Shown here: positions 7,083 to 10,555 of the stretch, piece after piece | Layout of the letters: every line of letters begins with the position of its first letter | How positions within the stretch are numbered: the first letter of the stretch is position 1 | From: Candidatus Bipolaricaulota bacterium | GTDB taxonomy: Bacteria > Bipolaricaulota > Bipolaricaulia > UBA7950 > UBA9294 | NCBI GenBank assembly: GCA_021163015.1 | Contig: JAGGXO010000030.1 | Span: 1-10,555, forward strand | Length of the DNA: 10,555 nt | Reading direction: 5' to 3' | Position numbers and translations under genes: made by a program | The notes under the pieces: model-generated | The model's database searches: none | The model's input: only the letters and a program-made list of their open reading frames with translations | What the model was told of the DNA's origin: nothing

Positions 7083-7997
7083 TCATGGGGCTTGAACGAG
7101 GAACAGAATCGCGACGCCCGCGATGGCGAGGGCGGTTCCGATTACCGCTCGTGGCGTGATATGTTCCTTGAAAACGAAACGGGAGATGGGGAGCAGAAAG
7201 ACGGGCGTTAGAGCCATAAGCGTCGACGCGATGCCGACCGGAGCCGCGGAGAGCGCCACAAGCGAGAAGCTGACCCCAAGAAATGGCCCCGTGAATGCGC
7301 CACCAACCGTTGACAAGATCGCGGTGCGGTCGCGTAGAGGCGCCAGGCTCCCACGGATCGTCCCACGAAGCGCCGCCACCACCCACACCGCCACCGTGGC
7401 AGCGAGGATCTGCATCACGTTCGTTGACAAGATCGGGAATCCTCCGCTCATTCCCTGTTTGGACAGGACGTAACGCAAAGACTGCGCTACCACCGCACCG
7501 AGCGCGCACAGAATGCCAAACGACGTTCGGCGATCACCTCTTACGGGCTCTGGATCCGACGGTCGTGCGCTGACAACCAGAGCTATTCCACCAACTGTGA
7601 CAAGCGCCGCAACCACCTGAATAGTTGTCAGCCTTTCGCCAAACGCTCCCCAAGCCAGCAATGTACTTGCCACCGGGATTAGCGCCATCAAGAGCGATGT
7701 CCGATGCGCGCCGAGATGGAACAGGGAGCGAAAGAGGAGTGCATCGGAGATGGCGAACCCGATGACCCCACTGAGAATGAGCCATCCCCAGCGTGCTGCC
7801 TCGACATCAAGAGGAAATGGGGTGCCATGCACAATCAGATGCGCGAGAACCAGGAACACGAGCGCAACTGTCAAGCGAGTTCGGTTGAGTAAGGATGCCC
7901 CAATCAGACGCACGGCCACTGTGAACTGCAGATACGTCATTGTCCACAGAACAGCCGTGCCCAGCGCAGCAATCTCACCCCAGTGTTCGGCGGTCAT
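7083..7997 (-). CDS. EamA-family (DMT superfamily) membrane transporter
   Basis: 304-residue inner-membrane protein with about ten hydrophobic helices arranged as two EamA repeats (about 8-142 and 158-302), the usual length for 10-TMS drug/metabolite transporters. Typical features are the N-terminal helix with the ALGTAVLWTMTY stretch, MALIPVASTLLAWGAFGERLT ending the first repeat (Pro in the helix, then GE), and the matching MALTPVFLLPISRFVFKEHIT near the end of the second. The charged linker DPEPVRGDRR separates the halves. Such proteins export or import small metabolites; the substrate is not predictable from sequence. ATG 7997 has no clear Shine-Dalgarno, and a possible -10 (TAATCT) ends 9 bases upstream, so a leaderless transcript is possible. 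The gene stands alone, convergent with the aminotransferase relic. Confidence 0.92.
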   Translation of the reverse strand: MTAEHWGEIAALGTAVLWTMTYLQFTVAVRLIGASLLNRTRLTVALVFLVLAHLIVHGTPFPLDVEAARWGWLILSGVIGFAISDALLFRSLFHLGAHRTSLLMALIPVASTLLAWGAFGERLTTIQVVAALVTVGGIALVVSARPSDPEPVRGDRRTSFGILCALGAVVAQSLRYVLSKQGMSGGFPILSTNVMQILAATVAVWVVAALRGTIRGSLAPLRDRTAILSTVGGAFTGPFLGVSFSLVALSAAPVGIASTLMALTPVFLLPISRFVFKEHITPRAVIGTALAIAGVAILFLVQAP

Positions 7998-8006
7998 GGA
8001 ATGGAG

Positions 8007-8035
8007 AGATTACCGCGTTCTTGGAATCAGTTCGA
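8007..8035 (-). promoter_or_regulatory. Weak promoter candidate for the EamA transporter
   Basis: On the minus strand: TCGAAC (8035-8030), 17-base spacer, TAATCT (8012-8007). The -10 ends 9 bases before ATG 7997, the same spacing as before rsmH. That would put transcription start at or near the start codon. Confidence 0.3.
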
Positions 8036-8151
8036 GTTTGCCGGCGAAGCGGGTCAGGCGGCGTTCTGTACACATGAGATTGTACGATCAGCACATCGGT
8101 TACAGCATCGCCTGATCAGCCTAATCTTGCTAGCCTTGTTCGGGTTGCTGA

Positions 8152-8334
8152 CGGCTGCGAGCCTCTTATTCAGAGGATCTTCCACTTAGTGCTCTAGAGA
8201 ACTTTCGAACCAACTATATCTACACAGCAATCGAGACCTCGGCGTATGCTGACTCACGGCTGGTGTTGGATGATGGCTGCCGTTCAGACTGGGTATTCGT
8301 AGATCTCAAGCACATGGAGTGCTCTTGTCACTGA
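8152..8334 (+). other. Start-less open frame, possible gene fragment
   Basis: 60 codons open between a TGA at 8149-8151 and a TGA at 8332-8334. It reads NFRTNYIYTAIETSAYADSR, then LVLDDGCRSDWVFVDLKHME. The mix of aromatic, acidic and hydrophobic residues resembles real protein, but there is no upstream ATG, GTG or TTG with a Shine-Dalgarno and I do not recognise a family. Confidence 0.2.
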
Positions 8335-8354
8335 AGTAAGACACTCCGAAAGGG

Positions 8355-8549
8355 CTACCGTATCAGCTGCCGTTCGAATCCCAGGGCCCTCCGGCCCTGA
8401 ACGATGATCGTCTCTCGTGGTAGACGCAAATCAAGGCCATCTGTGATCTCATCCTTGGCTCGATATTCAGGGCAAAAGTCACGCAGCTTAGCTAGAATAC
8501 GGCGCCTAGGATCGGTCGGCGCTTGGGATTGTCTTACGCTTCGATTAGT
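8355..8549 (-). other. In-frame open stretch after the mini-gene stop
   Basis: Immediately after the mini-gene TGA, the same frame stays open for 64 codons to TAG 8355-8357. It includes PTDPRRRILAKLRDFCPEYR and ETIIVQGRRALGFERQLIR. No ATG occurs in it; a TTG in the middle lacks a ribosome-binding site. It could be a decayed continuation of a longer ancestral protein, a read-through extension, or chance. I recognise no family. Confidence 0.2.
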
Positions 8550-8657
8550 TCAGCTCTTCTGAGCTCTCTTGGCCTTCTTTGCGGCACGCTTCTCTTTGAT
8601 GGTTTTCTGAGGTTTCTTCTTGTTGCTCTGTTTTTGCTTGTCGCTCGACTTGGCCAT
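8550..8657 (-). CDS. 35-residue lysine-rich mini-protein
   Basis: Short gene on the minus strand starting at ATG 8657, six bases after a near-perfect Shine-Dalgarno AAGGAGG (8670-8664), and ending at TGA 8550-8552. The product starts MAKSSDKQKQSNKKKPQKTI and ends KEKRAAKKAKRAQKS; about 14 of 35 residues are Lys and there are no aromatic residues. It has no signal peptide or membrane segment, so it should be a very basic, probably disordered cytosolic peptide that could bind RNA, DNA or ribosomes (inference). I recall uncharacterised small proteins with a similar K-x-KEKRAAKKAK core in several high-GC bacteria, but this is unchecked. It lies 300 bases downstream of the DEAD-box helicase on the same strand. 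The strong ribosome-binding site is the main reason to call it real. Confidence 0.7.
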   Translation of the reverse strand: MAKSSDKQKQSNKKKPQKTIKEKRAAKKAKRAQKS

Positions 8658-8699
8658 GGTAAGCCTCCTTCCAGATAGAAAGGGTCATTTCGATCCAGA

Positions 8700-8717
8700 C
8701 ATGTATGATACTACATG
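8700..8717. repeat. Small inverted repeat upstream of the mini-gene
   Basis: CATGTA (8700-8705) and TACATG (8712-8717) flank a 6-base spacer, about 45 bases upstream of ATG 8657. The minus strand here also carries TAGTAT, a possible -10. The element could be an operator but is short enough to be chance. Confidence 0.2.
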
Positions 8718-8821
8718 CGGGTGTTGGAAATCACTTATTCCCTACCCAGAAAAGGGTATGCACATAGATGATTGGCTGCACGTCGCTCGACCCCATGAGT
8801 ACAACCTCAGTGGTGGCCCCT

Positions 8822-8857
8822 GACCTTAGTCCTCCAAAGTCGGCAAGGGATAAGGTC
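8822..8857. repeat. Inverted repeat GACCTTA / TAAGGTC
   Basis: Perfect 7-base arms at 8822-8828 and 8851-8857 around 22 bases. The inner bases add a few more pairs on the plus strand. It lies between the mini-gene and the larger stem-loop at 8873-8927. Confidence 0.35.
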
Positions 8858-8872
8858 GTCCCAAACCCTTTA

Positions 8873-8927
8873 GAGCACCCCGGCAGCCTTGCACATCCCA
8901 GTTGCGCTTGGCTGCTTAGGGGTACTC
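8873..8927 (-). other. Putative structured RNA element downstream of the DEAD-box gene
   Basis: On the minus strand this folds into one long stem of 20 pairs. GAGUACCCC pairs with GGGGUGCUC (9 bp, one U-G). After a UAA/C internal loop, GCAGCC pairs with GGCUGC (6 bp). After a symmetric AA/AA loop, GCGCA pairs with UGUGC (5 bp, one G-U), closed by a 7-base loop ACUGGGA. Both wobble positions are G-U on the minus strand but A-C mismatches on the plus strand, which argues for minus-strand transcription. It begins 33 bases after the helicase stop. It could be a terminator (though no T-run follows), a 3' UTR stabiliser, or a leader element for the mini-gene. No known RNA family was recognised. Confidence 0.5.
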
Positions 8928-8960
8928 AACATCTTGTATATGACAGGCTAAGTTCCTTTA

Positions 8961-10184
8961 CTAGCGAAAGCTCCTACGGCGCGTACCGCGGCTTCTAAAT
9001 GAGCGAGGCAGGCGCGATGAACTTGAACTTCTTTGCGGGAACTGTCGTTCAGGATTGAACCCGACACCGTAGTCAAAATCTGGAACCCGTCTGCGTTCTA
9101 ACTTCGTGCCAATCGTTTTTTCGATGTCCCGGACCATCCCACTGTCGCCACGGACCGCAAACGTAAACGCTTCACCCGAATGCTCGGCTCTTCCGGTACG
9201 ACCGATCCGATGCGTGTAAGCATCTACGGTATCCGGCATGTCGAAGTTCACTACGTGCGAAATCTGCGAGACATCGATCCCTCGCGCCGCGATGTCTGTG
9301 GCCACAAGCATATCGATCTTCCCTTTGCGGAAGCCATTGATTGCTTGTTGCCGCTGGTTTTGGGTCATATTCCCCTGTAGTGCGCCTGCGCGATATCCAC
9401 GTTTCTTCATGAACGTAGCGAGGTTCTGAGCTCGATGCTTGGTGCGAGTGAAAACGAGTACACGACCAGTCTTAGTCCGCTGCAGCATCGCAACGAGTAG
9501 CTCCTTGCGACGGTCCTCAGGGACCGGGTAGAGTGCGTGGGAGACCGTCTTTGCCGGGGAAATCATTCCAATCTGCACCGTTTCTGGCCTATCAAGAATC
9601 CTGTCGGCGAGGACGCGAATGTCCTTGGGCATGGTTGCCGAGAAGAAGAGGGTTTGCCGCTTCTCCGGCACCTGACGAATGATGCGCTTGATATCGGGAA
9701 GGAACCCCATGTCGCACATGCGGTCTGCCTCATCGAGCACAAGTACCTTGACATGCGAGAGGTCAAGTGCACCGGCATCAACGTGGTCCAGCAGGCGCCC
9801 CGGACAGGCAACAACGATCTCCACTCCACGGCGCAGAGCCGCGAGCTGCGGCTTCTTGCTTACCCCGCCGTAGATTGTCACGCTACGAATCTTGGTGTCG
9901 CGGCCCAGCTTGACGATTTCCTGATGGGTCTGTTCTGCCAGTTCGCGAGTTGGGGCGACGATCAGGGCTCGCACTTTCCCACGTGGTCCTTGAAGCAGGC
10001 GCTGGAGAATCGGTAGCACGAAGGCAGCCGTCTTCCCTGTTCCTGTCTGGGCTATGCCCAGGATATCGCGTCCCTCAAGAATGACAGGGATAGCCTTCTC
10101 TTGTATTGGGGTGGGGGTAGTGTAACCAACGGACTTCACGCCGACGGCAATGCGTCGGTCAAACGAAAACTCTTCAAAATTCAA
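8961..10184 (-). CDS. rhlE: RhlE-like DEAD-box ATP-dependent RNA helicase
   Basis: 407-residue RNA helicase that unwinds short RNA duplexes, typically in ribosome assembly, RNA turnover or cold adaptation. Motifs in order: Q motif GYTTPTPIQ (20-28, with upstream F6), Walker A AQTGTGKT (45-52), PTRELA (78-83), GG (106-107), motif Ib CPGR (127-130; usually TPGR), DEAD (151-154), SAT (182-184), FTRTKHRAQNLA (245-256), TDIAARGID (296-304) and HRIGRTGR (325-332). FTRTKH, TDIAARG and MVRDIEK fit the RhlE subfamily. The tail (385-407) is rich in Ser and Arg, as in other DEAD-box proteins that bind RNA through basic tails. I chose TTG 10184: AAGGAG (10198-10193) stands 8 bases upstream and the family normally begins MNFEEF-like. 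An upstream TTG at 10214 would add ten atypical residues and has no ribosome-binding site. The gene has its own promoter and a leader of about 100 bases. Confidence 0.95.
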   Translation of the reverse strand: MNFEEFSFDRRIAVGVKSVGYTTPTPIQEKAIPVILEGRDILGIAQTGTGKTAAFVLPILQRLLQGPRGKVRALIVAPTRELAEQTHQEIVKLGRDTKIRSVTIYGGVSKKPQLAALRRGVEIVVACPGRLLDHVDAGALDLSHVKVLVLDEADRMCDMGFLPDIKRIIRQVPEKRQTLFFSATMPKDIRVLADRILDRPETVQIGMISPAKTVSHALYPVPEDRRKELLVAMLQRTKTGRVLVFTRTKHRAQNLATFMKKRGYRAGALQGNMTQNQRQQAINGFRKGKIDMLVATDIAARGIDVSQISHVVNFDMPDTVDAYTHRIGRTGRAEHSGEAFTFAVRGDSGMVRDIEKTIGTKLERRRVPDFDYGVGFNPERQFPQRSSSSSRLPRSFRSRGTRRRSFR

Positions 10185-10195
10185 AAAAAACACTC

Positions 10196-10215
10196 CTTGG
10201 CTCCGGTGAGCCAAG
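10196..10215 (-). promoter_or_regulatory. Leader hairpin overlapping the helicase ribosome-binding site
   Basis: On the minus strand CTTGGCTC pairs perfectly with GAGCCAAG (8 bp) across an ACCG loop. The last AAG of the stem is the first half of the AAGGAG ribosome-binding site for TTG 10184. Folding would partly mask the site, so translation could respond to temperature, to ribosome or helicase occupancy, or to the helicase itself (inference). Confidence 0.5.
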
Positions 10216-10232
10216 TCGCACTCTCAGCTCTG

Positions 10233-10327
10233 GTTAGTTGCAATCAATCTTCTAGGTTGTTATGCGAGTAAATTGCTTCGGAAACTGGAACTAAGTATAC
10301 CCGCCCTGTCTAGGTTATGCAACTAAC
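10233..10327. repeat. Separated inverted repeat GTTAGTTGCA / TGCAACTAAC
   Basis: Perfect 10-base arms at 10233-10242 and 10318-10327, 75 bases apart. One overlaps the helicase -35, the other lies in the leader. Direct copies of TCTAGGTT followed by ATGC lie beside them (10251-10265, with an extra GTT, and 10309-10320). They could be binding sites for a regulator. Confidence 0.3.
10294..10322 (-). promoter_or_regulatory. Sigma70-type promoter of the DEAD-box helicase
   Basis: On the minus strand: TTGCAT (10322-10317), exactly 17 bases, TATACT (10299-10294). This is the best promoter match in the window. Transcription would start near 10287, giving a leader of about 100 bases before TTG 10184. 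One arm of a 10-base inverted repeat (10318-10327, paired with 10233-10242) covers the -35. Confidence 0.65.
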
Positions 10328-10357
10328 AGAGTTGTCTCGCACAAGATGAGACCAGAG

Positions 10358-10385
10358 GCTGAGGCGACCGGGTGGTCGCCCCAGC
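10358..10385. terminator. GC-rich hairpin between trpB and the helicase
   Basis: GCTG-A-GGCGACC pairs with GGTCGCC-C-CAGC around a GGGT loop: 11 pairs and one A-C mismatch. It lies 40 bases downstream of the trpB stop, where a terminator would be expected, but no T-run follows on the minus strand. A terminator role is therefore only plausible. Confidence 0.4.
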
Positions 10386-10424
10386 AACCTAGCTACACGC
10401 AAGAAAAACGGTTCATGAACAGCT

Positions 10425-10555
10425 TTAGCTCGTGCGCACTAGCTGTCCGGCGAGATGGGCGCTGTAGGCGGACATGTCAAAGTGACCATGGCCGGAGAAC
10501 CCGATCAGGATCACCTGCTTTTCGTCCTTACTTGCGCAATCGCGGGCAAGGTTCA
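10425..10555 (-). CDS. trpB: Tryptophan synthase beta chain, TrpB2 type (C-terminal fragment)
   Basis: Only the last 42 codons are in the window; the gene continues past the right edge. The PLP enzyme joins indole and serine to make tryptophan. The diagnostic part is QVILIGFSGHGHFDMSAY: the SGHGHFD block is the C-terminal PLP-site signature of the TrpB2 subgroup, whereas classical TrpB1 has SGRGDKD at this place. After the block the protein ends in SAHLAGQLVRTS and TAA 10425-10427, which by recollection is some 10-15 residues shorter than most TrpB2 tails. A truncated C-terminus is possible. No trpA or other trp gene is visible on this side, which is common for TrpB2, often encoded apart from the trp operon. 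Confidence 0.85.
   Translation of the reverse strand, partial: NLARDCASKDEKQVILIGFSGHGHFDMSAYSAHLAGQLVRTS

Larger units (their letters stand above)
7998..8549. other. 552-base stretch without a convincing gene
   Basis: Nothing here has both a start with a ribosome-binding site and a recognisable product. A plus-strand frame from ATG 8001 (63 codons, to 8189) ends in one hydrophobic segment, LISLILLALFGLLTAASLLF, but lacks a Shine-Dalgarno. A second plus-strand frame, 8152-8334, and a minus-strand frame, 8549-8355, look protein-like but have no ATG near their beginning. A GC-rich hairpin CAGGGCC-CTCC-GGCCCTG lies at about 8382-8399. These may be decayed gene fragments or chance frames. Confidence 0.5.

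Noticed and set aside
8370..8400. GTTCGAATCCC string resembling a tRNA T-loop
   Set aside because: The bases around it cannot form the five-pair T stem, and no acceptor, D or anticodon arm can be fitted nearby.
8873..8927. Resemblance of AAGCAGCC on the minus strand to bacterial SRP (4.5S) RNA
   Set aside because: The essential SRP loop (GGUCAGG...GGAAG before GCAGCC) is missing, and the element folds as a simple extended stem.
9537..10016. 159-codon plus-strand frame opposite the DEAD-box helicase
   Set aside because: It mirrors the helicase core motifs on the other strand and shows no domain or start signal of its own.
1..10555. CRISPR array, toxin-antitoxin pair or defence island
   Set aside because: No regularly spaced repeats, no cas genes, no paired small stable/unstable genes, and the nuclease-helicase reads as a repair enzyme rather than a defence module.

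Overview
This window looks like ordinary chromosome from a bacterium of moderately high GC (by eye, not counted). It carries housekeeping genes, one transporter, one decayed insertion sequence and several structured intergenic stretches. The phylum cannot be fixed from sequence alone. The bacterial markers are RsmH, an RhlE-type DEAD-box helicase, sigma70-like promoters and an IS256-family transposase. The TrpB2-type tryptophan synthase beta chain and the Lys-rich 35-residue mini-protein fit an environmental, little-studied lineage better than an enteric-type one, but that is inference. No CRISPR array, recognised defence system, prophage or biosynthetic cluster is visible.

Layout from left to right. 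(1) 2-2743 (+): the 3' 914 codons of a UvrD/Rep-type DNA helicase fused to a C-terminal RecB/AddB-like PD-(D/E)XK nuclease with four Fe-S-type cysteines. (2) 2747-2820: a long imperfect palindrome starting GGGGTCAGGTCTTG, REP/MITE-like, between two convergent genes. (3) 2837-3619 (-): a class I SAM-dependent methyltransferase. (4) 3714-4679 (+): rsmH, divergent from the methyltransferase and not followed by ftsL, ftsI or mur genes. (5) 4890-6263: a degraded IS256-family element whose transposase is broken by five indels and three in-frame stops. (6) 6306-6890 (+): the 3' remnant of a class III aminotransferase ending at the IS. (7) 7083-7997 (-): an intact EamA-family transporter. (8) 7998-8549: no convincing gene, only start-less open frames. 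(9) 8550-8657 (-): a 35-codon Lys-rich mini-gene with a near-perfect Shine-Dalgarno. (10) 8658-8960: intergenic, with a well-paired stem-loop whose wobble pairs point to minus-strand RNA. (11) 8961-10184 (-): an RhlE-like DEAD-box helicase starting at TTG, with a clear promoter and a leader hairpin touching its ribosome-binding site. (12) 10425-10555 (-): the C-terminal end of TrpB2.

The genes do not form one pathway. From 8550 to the right edge all genes are on the minus strand (trpB end, DEAD-box helicase, mini-gene), but the gaps are long and a separate promoter lies before the helicase, so they are probably independent units. The most interesting signals are non-coding: the palindrome at 2747-2820, the stem-loop at 8873-8927, and the SD-overlapping leader hairpin of the helicase. 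All calls come from reading the sequence; no database search or folding program was run.
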